Source: Erinaceus europaeus (Eukaryota; Chordata; Mammalia; Eulipotyphla; Erinaceidae). Taken from it: 64,000 nucleotides of DNA. Below are positions 31,433-41,920 of the stretch, piece after piece. The position numbers and the translations under genes were made by a program. The notes below the pieces were generated by a model, which was given only the letters and a program-made list of their open reading frames with translations, was not told the DNA's origin and did no database searches. The stretch's first letter is position 1. Each line of letters opens with the position of its first letter. The stretch spans positions 90,455,016 to 90,519,015 of the forward strand of contig NC_080171.1 in the NCBI RefSeq assembly GCF_950295315.1, in the 5' to 3' direction.

Positions 31433-32640
31433 GTTTTTAAATTGATATGGTATATATGTTTCTGTTCTGTTGTTCTTCAGTTGTTGTGTTTTGAGTACAA
31501 GCTAAGCTATACTAAAGACCTTTCACAAATGGAGTCACTAACCTCAGAAATAGCAATAGCAATTGAAGCAAGGGTTGATGTAATTTAACCAACACTAGTT
31601 AGTCAAACAACAAATCCAGTCTGAGAAAAAATAGCAACCAAAACCAAAAGGAAAAAAAAAGAGAAAGAATAAAAGGGAGTGCAAGAACAGAGAATTATGC
31701 AAATATAATATCCAGTATAAATTATAGGGATAGCATGAGGAGAAAGGGAAGTAGAAAAAAGAGACATGCACTCACACATAGAGTCCACTCTGAGTCAGAT
31801 TTCTTCCACAAAATAATTCACAGACAAGTGTCAGTGAATTAAAAAAGAAAAAGAAGAAATGAAAAACAATAGAGCAGTGAAAGGAAAGATTTTTTTTTGC
31901 TTTGTTATTTTGTTATTTATTTATTTGAATTAGCTAGGAGGAGAGAAAAAGGAGAGTGGAGGGAAGAGGGAGAGAGAAACAAGTTCCTCTCACAATGGAT
32001 ATGTCACCCAGTCACCTAACAATGGAAAAAAACAACAACAGTTATATTTGGTCAACCTGAAGGAGGAGGGAAAAGAGACAAGTATATTAATAATTGTGAT
32101 AATAAAATAAAATAGAGCAAAAAAAAAAAACCTGTCTATCCATTGAGCAATGACAGTCAATTATAAGAAGTATCAAAAAAAAACAAAACAACAGCAACAA
32201 AAGAAAACACCACAAGGTAGACTTTCCCAGGCATGGAAAAAAAAAAAGAGGCAGGAATTTTGGAATAGAAAATCAAACACTTGAGGAGACCACCTGGGAC
32301 CAAATAAGACAGAACTAGAACGACTTCAGGAATCCACCAAATCACTGGTGAGTGCAAACACGTGTGGCTTGTGGACAGAGAGTAGCCTGGAGAGATATTA
32401 AGTGGTTGGCAACAGTCTGGAAATTTACCAGTTAGACACCACCTCCAGTCTGTTTCACCAATGAAAAGATGGCTGTAGGAAGGAGAGGACACCCCTAAAA
32501 CTCACCAAATGAAACTGTGAGTCTGCATTGCTACTGCCCTCAGAATCTGTATAAAGGCAGGAGGCTCTGTGCTGACATCAGGGGACAGAGAAGTAATGAG
32601 GAAACTCAGAAGAAGATCTATACCACTGTGGCCTAGTAGT
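31433..32640 (-). promoter_or_regulatory. L1 5'UTR (antisense)
   Basis: Matches the sense 5'UTR in reverse: 'caacaactg' near the ORF1 start, 'ctctgagtcagatttctt' (31787-31804), 'gaattagctaggagg' (31927). Only one copy of the module is obvious. The far end (32160-32640) is more diverged and its limit uncertain. Confidence 0.6.
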
Positions 32641-32879
32641 CGGTCTGTGAGAGCCTCTTTACATAACCACTGGGTTATCTCTGCCCGATGCTAGGTTATC
32701 TCTTGGCCAGTAGACAATGATTAAGCTAAGATGCCTACATATAATTTAAAATCCCTCAGGCTCCCATATCCTACAGGGAAGAAAAAGAAACTTTTAATTA
32801 CCTTACTCAGACTAAAGTCAATTCAGGCAAGAGTGATCAGTAATGTGTACTGAGAGAGGGACCTCATAACATACTATAT

Positions 32880-33230
32880 AAAATGGTTAAACCAACAGGA
32901 AGAAATATAGGAAAAATTATCAGGATAAGAGTCCAACTAAAAGTCCCCCAAAGCTTGAACCACAAAATAATGAGGTAAACATCCAAATATCATTTAAGAA
33001 AATAGTCACAAGAGTGAGTAAGTATTTTGAAAGTATTATAATCAGAAATGCTGAAACAACAAATGAGACTTTAGAAGAAAACACCAATTATCTCAAGGTT
33101 ATTAGAGAGCTGAAAGCTGAAATAGCTTATCTAAGAACACAACTAGCTAAACAAGAAAAAACAGTATCAGAAGAGGGTAACAAAATAGATGAACTCCAGA
33201 AAACAGTATGATCCAACACCAACTCGTTAT
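32880..33230 (+). pseudogene. L1/HAL1-like ORF1 fragment
   Basis: A possible start at 32884 ('MVKPTGRNIGK') is followed by breaks. A clean stretch at 33014-33211 reads 'ETLEENTNYLKVIRELKAEI', nearly the same as the L1 ORF1 coiled coil at 8545-8590 ('LEAIRELKAEI'), then 'KQEKTVSEEGNKIDELQKTV'. The coiled-coil part differs from the younger ORF1 after that point. No ORF2 follows, so it is either a truncated L1 of another subfamily or a HAL1 (half-L1). Confidence 0.7.
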
Positions 33231-33424
33231 ATTGAAAAAGAAAAAGTCAATTAGAAAAGCTTCTGTTCTCTTCAACATGTATTTTATGCAGAATTCAGTT
33301 ATCCAAATGAACTTTCTAATACATTTAATACCCTCTGAATTTGGTTCATTAGCCTATACTATATCTATTTACCATTTGTGAGTGATTTGAATTCCCCTTT
33401 AGCCTGCTTTTTAAGAAAGATTTT

Positions 33425-33640
33425 TGAGTTTTATTTATTTAATTTGTAAGGACAGAGAGAAATTGAGAGGGAAGGGCAATAGAGAGGGAGAAAGAGTGGA
33501 GAGATAGATTATTGCAGTACTGCTTCATTGCTAATGATGCTTTCCCCCTGTAGGTGGGGACAAGTGCTTGAATCGCCATTTTTCAGCCCAGTAATATGTA
33601 CACTTAACCAAGTGAACTATCACCCAGCCCTCCCCTTTAA
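33425..33640 (-). repeat. tRNA-derived SINE, family B (antisense)
   Basis: A-rich tail reversed, G/A-rich segment, 'tgcttcattgctaatgatgc', 'taggtggggac', 'taatatgtacacttaacc'. Moderately diverged. Confidence 0.82.
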
Positions 33641-33869
33641 TATTCTAAAATAATTCAAATTGTGTGTCTCTCTTAAATCTTTACCTCTACTCTCTCTCTC
33701 TCTGTCTCTCTTTCTCAAATTCAGTTTCCTTCTCTTTTTCTGATAATCTTCTTAGTTTGATATTTCATTTTATATTATGATTACTATTTTTTCCTAGCTT
33801 TGTTTATATGTGGGCCTGGACTCAGAGATGAGCTTTAACTATTACAATAGTGATAATACCTGGACAATT

Positions 33870-34388
33870 TCTTTTTGAATTTTAAACTACTTAATTATTT
33901 GGTAATTGGGTTAACTTTGAAAAGTACTTTTGTTAGGGTTTGCTGTATAATACCCAGTATCTTGTATGTAGCTGTGCCATTGGTTGCTTCTGATCTACTT
34001 GGTATAGGCTTTTGAGAGTCCGTGTATCAAATGCACAGCCTATATATTAAAAAGACTCAGTCTGTGTTTTAAAAACTTCAAGATATACAATTAATTTTCA
34101 CCCTCTCATATTAATTAACTAGTGATTTATATGACTACACTGTGCTAGGAGTGTACATAAACACCATTCCCACCACCAAAAGACTGTGTCCCATCCCACC
34201 CACCCAACCCCACCCCCCACCGGCCCAGGAAACTGCATGTCTACCACTCGCCACAGGAATTTTACTTTGGTGCCCTACATTCAATTTAGTCAGATCCTGC
34301 TTTTAGTTTCCCTTTCAGATCTTCTTTCTCAACTTCTGTTGATGAGTGGGATCATCCCATACTCATCTTTATCTGTCTGACTTAAATT
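33870..34388 (-). mobile_element. L1 3'UTR, inverted 5' segment
   Basis: 'ggtaattgggttaacttt' through 'ctcatattaattaactag' to 'ttttactttggtgcccta', the antisense form of the proximal 3'UTR. It meets the sense segment head to head at ~34388. See the twin-priming finding. Confidence 0.85.
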
Positions 34389-35325
34389 ATTGTGATGTTG
34401 GTTATACAGCAAATACTAACAAAGGGAATACTAACTAATCAATGTTAACCCAATTACCAAACAATGTGATTATAACAATAACTACCTATTGTCTTCTTGA
34501 ACCCTAAGATAGCAGGAACCTCACATTTCCCCTATAAAGCCTATATTTCCCACAGTCCTGGAACCTTAGGGTAGGGAACACTTTCTGGCATGCTTCTCTT
34601 AATTCATACCAAATAATATTGCATCTGCCAATCCCAATCTAATCAACACAATGAGTACCACCTCAGCATGCTTCACTTCAGACTGTGTCCAGAGATTTCA
34701 GGTATGGAATGACAACCATTACTTGGGTGAGACCTTTCCTTTCATAGTAGTCTCTAATTCCATTCCAGGTGGTTTACTTCCTAACAAAGTCCCAATACCT
34801 AGATATAGACCAGCCTTGTGAGATAGAGCATGTGTTCACACGTATCCATAAACTAGGGCAAAATATATACCTGAAAGCAAAAGTACACAGTAGTCTGCAG
34901 TGAGTACCCCCCAACACTTCATCTACACTATTCCAGCCTTTAGGTCCATGATTGTTCAACAGTTTGTTTTGCTTTGTATATTAACTCTTTTTTCAGCCAC
35001 CAGGTTCCAGATGCCAGTATGATGCCTACCAGACTTCCCTGGACAGATGACCCCACCAATGTGTCCTGGAGCTCTGCTTCCCCAGAGCCCCACCCTACTA
35101 GGGAAAGAGAGAGGCAGGCTGTGAGTATAGATTGACCTTCCACCTTCTGCATCCCACGATGACTTTGGGTCTATACTTTCAGAGGGATAAAGAATAGGAA
35201 GGCTATCAGGGGAGGGGATGGGATATGGAGATCTGGTGGTGGGAATTGTGTGGAGTTGTACCCCTCTTGTCCTATGATTTTGCTAATGTCTCCTTTTTAA
35301 ATAAATAAAAAAATATTAAAAAAGC
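34389..35325 (+). mobile_element. L1 3' end (sense), partner of the inverted segment
   Basis: It begins with 'acagcaaatactaac' and 'aacccaattaccaaac' (reverse complement of the start of 33870-34388) and runs through the whole distal 3'UTR to 'cctatgattttgctaatg' and the A-rich tail at 35300-35325. Confidence 0.88.
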
Positions 35326-35838
35326 TAATTCTGCCACGAATGGGGAAATAGCTTATAATATTATGTAATGGGATAAATTAAACTATGAGCTACACATAAT
35401 AAATCAGATTTTAGGGATCATATAACAGAACCATGTAACATAACCCCAAAACAACCCCTTTTGTAAATTTACCCAATCAAGCTCAATGTTCCTTTTCTTT
35501 TTGTATAAAGGTAAATGCTTTCATCAGGATTCATTAGGGAAAACCATCAAGTTCTTTTAAAAAATCAATAGGACTGCTATATGCCATGTACCATATTAGG
35601 CTCTAGAGACATAAATAATAATAATAATAGTAATAATAATAATAATAGATCCACAGTATTTTTCCTGGAAGAACTTTCATCTAAGGGGGATGGCAGACAA
35701 GTAAAATATTTCAATCTTATGTGATGAAAAATAATAGATGCAGAACTAATATAGAGCTGGCAGACACTAGTATGGTTATACAAGTTGATAAAACTGTTGA
35801 AATGCTCTGGGACTATAAACACGACTTACTGGATAGGT
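35326..35838. other. No gene; (TAA)n microsatellite
   Basis: Unique-looking DNA. A (taa)n run with one interruption lies at about 35612-35647. Confidence 0.6.
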
Positions 35839-35839
35839 G

Positions 35840-36215
35840 TTTCTGGGCGTCCTCTGGCCAGCTAAGAAACAGCAGTGACTCCTCCCCCTCTCGGGACTTA
35901 CCTTTATTCAGGTTACCTTTGAGTAGAGGCATCCAACTCCAGGGCCTCTAGCTTCAAATCCAAGGACTTAACCTCTGGATCACAGCCATCAGCCATGTCG
36001 GGGAAAGGTTTCTAGTAATCAGCTTCTATCCAGAATCATGAAAACCTGACAGGACCCACTTCCTACCAATCACACCTTTCAAGTGTTTTCCCTTCTCCAG
36101 CTTAATCTGGCCCTTTTTCTTCCCTTTCCATGCCATATCTCCACAAAGACCAAACCATCCCTATGTACCCCACTTTTTCAAACCATCCCTAAGTACTCCA
36201 TCATTTCTCCTCTTT
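35840..36215 (-). repeat. Repeat D, LTR-like with tRNA-like core (antisense)
   Basis: Minus-strand order: 'gggccagatt', 'ctggagaagggaaaacac', 'gtgtgattgg', 'gaagtgggtcctg', 'ttctggatagaagct', 'aacctttccccgacatggc', then a tRNA-like part ('gaggttaagtccttggat'), then 'aataaagg' and a G/C-rich end near 35840. The poly-A-like signal suggests an LTR. Confidence 0.65.
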
Positions 36216-36224
36216 TTCCTTATT

Positions 36225-36335
36225 AATGCTTTTTTATCTTTTTTGGGGGGATGCGGAACTCTGGTGATGGGAATTCTGTGAAATTGTGCCCCTCTTGCCC
36301 TATGGTCTAGTCGATTATTATTAAATCAAAAAAAT
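36225..36335 (+). repeat. L1 3' terminus (sense, older form)
   Basis: 'ggaactctggtgatggg', 'cccctcttgccctatgg', then an A-rich tail. Only the last ~110 bp of the L1 are present. Confidence 0.75.
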
Positions 36336-36354
36336 AAAAAACAGAGCTAATGGG

Positions 36355-36625
36355 GTAGCTAATATGGATTGCATCATATGCTCCCCACTAAATATGATGA
36401 AATCTTATTTTCTGATGTGACTTTTAGAGGGTGGTTATAATCAAATACTTTGACAAAAGTGAAGTCTTAATATGCTAGGGTCAGTGACCTATTAAGAAGA
36501 AGAGACACTTTTCTTTTGTCTTTCTCTTCTCTCAGAAAGAAGGTGACCTCTATGAGCAAAGAAAAGTCTCGCCAGAACCCAGTCAGGCAAGCACCCACAT
36601 CTCAGAGATGTGTGTATGTGATGTG
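36355..36625 (+). repeat. MaLR-type LTR (sense)
   Basis: 'ctccccactaaatatgatg', 'aaatcttattttctgatg', 'gaagaagagacac', 'ctcgccagaacccagtc' follow the MST/MLT LTR layout ('cccaaaattcatatg', 'gaagaggaa', 'ctcaccagaaaccaac'), old and diverged. Confidence 0.55.
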
Positions 36626-36774
36626 TGTGTGTAGTTGATAGAAGAGAGGAAAAATAGAAGGAGTAATATTAAAAATACTGATAATTTTTCTGAACACAAT
36701 CAATAATTGACAATTTTGTGTGGCACAGAGCCTCTGCAGATGTTTGATTCAACTGCTTTTTAAAAATCTTTATA

Positions 36775-36815
36775 TTTAAATTTTTGATAGAGAAGTCAAT
36801 GGACAGAGATGGAAA

Positions 36816-36850
<35 letters not shown>

Positions 36851-36965
36851 CAGAGAGGAGACATCACAGCAAGATTCACCATCTGTAGATCTTCCCCACA
36901 GCCACCCATGATAATCTCATGTGATGCTGAGGCTCAAACACAGATACTCTTTCAGATAAGGCATT
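36775..36965 (-). repeat. Old SINE, family B-like (antisense) with (GA)n
   Basis: A-rich tail reversed, (GA)n at 36815-36850, 'catctgtagatcttcccc', 'gaggctcaaac'. The head is strongly decayed. Confidence 0.5.
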
Positions 36966-37026
36966 GCCAGGCATTCAATTAATATTTAGTGTTTATAAAT
37001 ATAAATGCATTATAAATTATAAATAC

Positions 37027-37215
37027 ATCTGAAAGGTGTGATTGGAAGCAGGTGATTGGGTCCTTGTAGGTTTTCTTGATTATGGAAAGAAGCTAAGGTT
37101 ACTAGAAACCTTTCCCCAGCGTGGCTGACAGCAGTGGTTGAATGGTTAAGTCACTGGATGTGGAGCTAGAGGCCTGTGATTGAATCCCTTGAGTCGGACG
37201 TCTTTACACTCAGGT
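37027..37215 (+). repeat. Repeat D (sense), left arm of inverted pair
   Basis: 'catctgaaaggtgtgattgg', 'gtaggttttcttgattatgg', 'aaggttactagaaacc', tRNA-like core 'tggttgaatggttaagtc' and 'tgattgaatccc'. Closely matches the reverse complement of 37805-38000. Confidence 0.8.
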
Positions 37216-37619
37216 GAGTTGCAAGATGAAGAAACTCTTTAATTTGATGTCCCAGTACCATTTCCCAGTACAAGGAGCAGGTATTCTTGAAAAATAAGTG
37301 CTTCTATGAATAGATCAGGAACTATGTAAGATGAAACTGCATTATCTTAAAATGCAGAAATCAAGAAAAATTCTCAAAATAAAACAGAACAATCTGTATC
37401 AGTGAAGTTCTGTCAATAGAGCAAAACATCAGCTGAAAGAATTCCAAATGGCTGAAGCAGAGTCAAGTAGAACATCAAAAATAAATTAGTATCCGATGAG
37501 TAATATTCACTTAGTGTGTACTGTATGTTAAAAAATATATTTAATTCAGAAACATCAACCATTTGATGTAGATATTATGGAAGTTCTTGAGTGAGATGAA
37601 TTGCTGTAATCATTTCACA

Positions 37620-37715
37620 ATGATATTATGCATATAAAATATTCATATTATGTGCACCTTAAATATATGCAATTTACTTGTGAATTATCTGTAAAGCTGA
37701 TAAAAACATTAATTT
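37620..37715 (+). repeat. Local direct repeat, copy 1
   Basis: 'catattatgtgcaccttaa' then 'tatgcaatttac' then 'tgaattatc' and 'gctgataaaa' are repeated at 38048-38145. Confidence 0.85.
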
Positions 37716-37804
37716 AAAAGATTAGTGATTGACTGACATTTTAGTGGTCAAGAGTGCTTTCTTTTGAATACCTACGCAAGATCTAAAGATGAAAAAGCTT
37801 GAGT

Positions 37805-38045
37805 AGTGATGTCTGACTCAAGGAATTCGATCACAGGCTCTAGCTCCACATCCAGTGACTTAACCACTCAACCACTACTGTCAGCCATGCTGAGGGAAGG
37901 TTTCTAGTAACCTTAGCTGCTTTCCATAATCAAGAAAACCTGCAAGGACCCACTTCCTGCTTACAATCACACTTTTCAGATGTTTTCCCTTCTTCAGCTC
38001 ACTCTTGCCCTCTTTTTTTCCCTTTCCACAACACATCTCAACAGA
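37805..38045 (-). repeat. Repeat D (antisense), right arm of inverted pair
   Basis: Plus-strand text 'ctagctccacatccagtgac', 'ttaaccactcaaccac', 'ggtttctagtaaccttagc', 'ccataatcaagaaaacc' is the reverse complement of 37027-37215. It lies between the two direct repeats at 37620 and 38048. Confidence 0.85.
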
Positions 38046-38047
38046 AA

Positions 38048-38145
38048 GTAATATGCATATCAAATATGCATATTATGTGCACCTTAAATATATGCAATTT
38101 ACCTGTGAATTATCAGCAGAGCTGATAAAACCTTTAACTGTGATT
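38048..38145 (+). repeat. Local direct repeat, copy 2
   Basis: Partner of 37620-37715: same order of phrases, a few substitutions ('tcagcagagctgataaaa'). Confidence 0.85.
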
Positions 38146-38267
38146 AGTATGTGACATCTCTACCACTTAATTTTCTATTGTGTTGGATTTCTGAATTAAA
38201 TAAACAAATTCATTTTGAATTCTGAAAAAATAAGGTTTTAATTTAAAAAATATTCAAAAAGTGAAGA

Positions 38268-38490
38268 AAGGGCTGGGTGGTGGTGCACCCAGCTGTGCAC
38301 TGACATTGTCATGCTCAAGGGCCTAGGCCTGAGCCCCCAGTTTCCACCATCAGAGGGGAAGCTTCATAAACGGTGGTGAGGCAGAGCTGCAGGTATCTCT
38401 CTGCTTTTCTATCTCCAACTTGTCTCTCCATGCCTCTCTGTACTATCACGTAGTAAAAAAAAAGGACATTATTAAAAAGTGAACAATAAA
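38268..38490 (+). repeat. tRNA-derived SINE, family B relative (sense)
   Basis: 'gggctgggtggtggtgcacc', 'cctgagcccccag', 'agcttcataaacggtgg', 'tgcaggtatctctctgc', then C/T-rich body and A tail at 38452-38464. Confidence 0.8.
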
Positions 38491-38619
38491 ACTAACAAAA
38501 GTGCATGAATATTTAGAACATGAGTGGTCTTCTACTATTTATATTTTCCACTAGTTTCTAATTAGTCATGGGGAGACTTACTTTTATAAGTTAAAATTAT
38601 GTTTTAAAAACCTTTTGGA

Positions 38620-38755
38620 ATGAAAAAAGCCTCCTATGCTTTCTGCATAAAAGCCTAAAGGTCCAGAGTTCAGTCTCCAGCACTACCATATGCCAAAGCT
38701 GAGCAGTGCTTTGGGGGAAAAAAATATCCATACAGAGAAAATGACCAGTATTTGT
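38620..38755 (+). repeat. SINE, family C (sense)
   Basis: 'ggtccagagttcagtctcc', 'agcactaccatatgcc', 'gctgagcagtgcttt' and an A-rich end. Confidence 0.7.
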
Positions 38756-39257
38756 CATATCCTATTTGCCTTCCCCTTTCTTTCAACCACTAAGAATAGG
38801 CTGAAACTATTGGAGCTTTAAGTGCTTAATGTGTCCAAGGACTCACAGCTACAGGCAGTCAAGAAGCTACAAATCAGATACAACATATATTCTAGTTTAC
38901 TAACCATTCTGGATCATGAGATTACTTTTAGAAACTGGTAAAAACCAAAGCCTTTCTCTCTTGAAAAATTCATCATCTGATCACATGTACAATTTTAGGG
39001 TATTTCCATATCTCTTTATCCAGAGAATGAAGATTTGAAGAATTGACCCCAAAAGTAGCCTCTCAATGTGAGACATCTCATCTCTCAAGGTAAAAGTGGA
39101 TAGACATGACAAGAGGGAAAAAATGGAATGGTACTGCCTCTCTTCTAACTACCTTGTAGTCTGATTAATGTTAAAGATTTGGTTTTGAAAGTTTCCTCAC
39201 AATTCATTAAAATGACTTAGTAGTGCATTTCTGAATATAATCACATTTTGAAAAGAG
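38756..39257. other. No gene or clear repeat
   Basis: Ordinary AT-rich DNA without supported features. Confidence 0.55.
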
Positions 39258-39670
39258 TAAGGGATTAGTCATTGACTGACATTTTAGTGGTCAAGAGTGC
39301 TTTCTTTCTAATGCCTAGGCAAGATCTCAAGTTGAAAAAGATTTTTAAAAAAGTGGGGTACATAGGGATGGTTTTGTCTTTGTGAAGATATGACATGTAA
39401 AGGAAGAAAGAGGGCCAGATTGCGCTGGAGAAGGGAAAACACCTGAAATTGTGATTGGAAGCAGGAAGTGGGTCCTGGCAGGTTTTCATGATTCTGGATA
39501 GAAGCTAAGATAACTAGAAACCTTCTCCCAACATGGCTGACAGCTATGGTTGAGAGGATAAGTCCTTGGATGTGAAGCTGGAGCCCTGTGATCGAATCCC
39601 TGGAGTTGGATGGCTCTACTCAAAGGTAAGCCTGAGTAAAGGGGAGAGAAAAGGAGAAAAGAGAAGAAGA
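39258..39670 (+). repeat. Repeat D (sense), longest copy
   Basis: 'attttagtggtcaagagtgc' (39280; also at 37741), 'aagagggccagattgc', 'ctggagaagggaaaacacc', 'gaagcaggaagtgggtcc', 'gataactagaaacc', tRNA-like core with 'tggttgagaggataagtcc' and a good B-box 'gatcgaatccc', then 'ctactcaaaggtaagc', 'gagtaaagg' and a G/A-rich end. Confidence 0.75.
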
Positions 39671-40649
39671 GAGAAGAAATAAAAATGGTTTTGCCAAAGA
39701 CAGTCCAGACTTCTGGGCACAGAGTAGAGATGAAAAAAATATAGACTGCCTAGAAGCTCATAGATTGTGCAGACTTAATTATCAGACTATTTCTGGAGAA
39801 GAAAATGCATATTGTCTGATACTGGCTTATAAGCTGATAAATATTTAATGGACAAATAATGAATCTTGGTATAAATATTTAATGAAACAGCATCAAGGTA
39901 TACATGTAGTGGGGACTGTGTGAATAAAGAAGACTCTATGAAGTAAGATAGTTGAGTTGGAACAGGAGTGCAGATACATCCAAAAAAGTGTCTATCTCTC
40001 TGTGGGGTTACTGGGTTTCCTATAAGTCCAGGTTGAGAATAGATTAACTTCTTTTCAAAATTTGGACTGCTATGGAAATGACAAGAGGCAGTATATCACT
40101 TGCACTGTTTATCTGAAAAATAGCATTAGACTACCTGAAGGTGGTAGCCACTGAGGGAGTTAGCAGAAGCAAAGTAAAAATCTAAGCTGAATGAGAAGAG
40201 AAATCCCTTGAGAGGTTACAACTGTTTTTACAGGTGTATGAATTGGGAATGTGAAATCTCTATTCAGTTAGGAAAGAAGCAGGTGGTGCAACTCTCAGAA
40301 GACAGCAAAGAATAGCTTCTATTTATCTTGAACCCATTATATATTCAATTCTATATTAATCCTAGGACCATAGGATGAACAAAGATATACAGATTAGCAT
40401 AGCTCTAAAATTAGAGAGCTTACTATTGGTCAGTGGATATTGTAACTCAGAAATTATCATCAAACAAGGACAAGTACTTATCTTGGGAGCACCAGGATAA
40501 ATTAGAAAATACTCAATACCTTCTGTATCTACAGCTTTCAGGTCATGCTGTAATGAGTATTTCACCTTCATTGAAATCACTTATTTGCTTATCTGGTTCT
40601 TCGTGTTCTCAATTCTCCCAGACATTACTTTTAGCCCACTCACACATAA
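39671..40649. other. No gene or clear repeat
   Basis: Single-copy-looking DNA. The short reading frames show no protein character. Confidence 0.55.
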
Positions 40650-41180
40650 GCTTTCTGGCCCAGGCAAAAATTAGTAAAGTCACAGGCCCATCAGAATATA
40701 GCTAAAATAGACTTCCTAGCTTCTTCTGACATGAAGAGCATAATCCCATTTGCTATACTCTTACCTTCAGGTTCCTGATTATTGAACAACTTGTTCTGCT
40801 TTATATCTTAAATCTTTTCAGCCACCAAGTTGCAGATGCTACCATGATATCAACCTGATTTCTCTAGGCAGATTACCTCATCACTGTGTCCTGGAACCCC
40901 ACCTCCCTAAAACCCTACCTCACTAGGGAAGGATAAAAACAAGCTGGGTGAAATCTTCATTTGCAATATTCTTGCCTTTATATTCATGATTAATCAACAA
41001 TTTGTTCTGCTTTATATTTTAACTCTCTTTCAGCCACCAGATTCCAGATGCTACCATGATGCCAACCTGAATTCCCTGAGCAGTTGACCCCACCAATGCC
41101 CCACCAGAGCCTTCCCAGAGCTCTGCCCCACTAGAGAAAAAGAGAGACAGGCTAGGAGTATGGATTGACCTGGAATTTGG
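40650..41180 (+). repeat. Older L1 3'UTR segment, internally duplicated
   Basis: 'cacaggcccatcagaatata', then two tandem versions of the same ~220-bp block, 40740-40945 and 40950-41180. Each has 'gattatt(c)aacaa', 'ttgttctgctttatat', 'cagccacca', 'agatgctaccatgat' and 'cactag'. Confidence 0.7.
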
Positions 41181-41920
41181 GAGTTCTCTTTGCTGCCTGG
41201 ACCTCTATGTCCTAATCATAGCCAATATTGGAAAATTTTCTATTATTTCCTTGAATTTTTCTATTATTTCTGCTCCTGTATTTCTCTCCTATATTTGATT
41301 TTCTAAATGATTTTTCAATCACTTGAAGAGTTGTCTCATTTTTTTCTATACCTTTTTCCTACTTTGAAGTCTAAGTGTATGGTCATTTTGTTTTTTAATT
41401 TTTATGCTCTCTTTTCTACATGCATAAGTTCATGTCCTAGAATTTCTATTTGAGAGTGCAATATATTAAGTGTCCTTCATATATTTTTCCATCTTATTAT
41501 CAAAATAATCTTAAAAGTCATGGTTTTATTTCTTAATCTATTTCTCCATATTAAGCTGAGAGCTTTGTATTTCTTCAAGTTTCCTGACAATGTGTTTCCT
41601 AAGTTCTTTCTCTGAGAGCTCTTTTGGATTTGCATCATTAAATTCCAGCCTATAGTCTTGGTTTTGCAAAACTAAGATTTCCCTAGATTTACACATCTCT
41701 TTTGGTTTCTGTTGTTGGCCACAGATGGTGCTGGGTTCTGCTTTGTATAATGGGAGGAGCTTTGAAGAAGTGATGTAGTATTATGGTGGCTGATGTTCTT
41801 TAAATAATGCCCTATTCTGGGAGGGGGGTGAAAATCCATTCTAGATCTCTCCCTAGAATATTGAGAAACAATGAGTTTTGACCCTCTCACTTGACAAATA
41901 TTGTTCCAAAGAGGTTGATC
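41181..41920 (-). repeat. Probable old L1 ORF1/5' region (antisense)
   Basis: 'gggagttctctttgctgcc', 'ttttctattatttccttg' and similar text correspond to the reversed ORF1 coiled-coil and linker region ('gggactctctgggcc', 'ctattatttccttt' at 30842-30920). Strongly diverged, no open frame. Confidence 0.45.

Larger units (their letters stand above)
21690..32640 (-). mobile_element. Near full-length L1 (antisense) with three nested changes
   Basis: Reading right to left: 5'UTR (~32640-31433), ORF1 (31432 to ~29520, split by another L1 tail), ORF2 (29359 to ~25380), long 3'UTR (~25380-21690), ending in the A-rich tail at 21680-21715. Nested changes are the CR1/Jockey-group insertion 23478-24992, the L1 tail 29716-30781, and an internal duplication in ORF2. 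Without insertions it would be about 8.3 kb. Confidence 0.9.

Noticed and set aside
37125..37200. Possible tRNA-Ser gene
   Set aside because: No complete cloverleaf or variable arm; the sequence recurs inside every repeat D copy.
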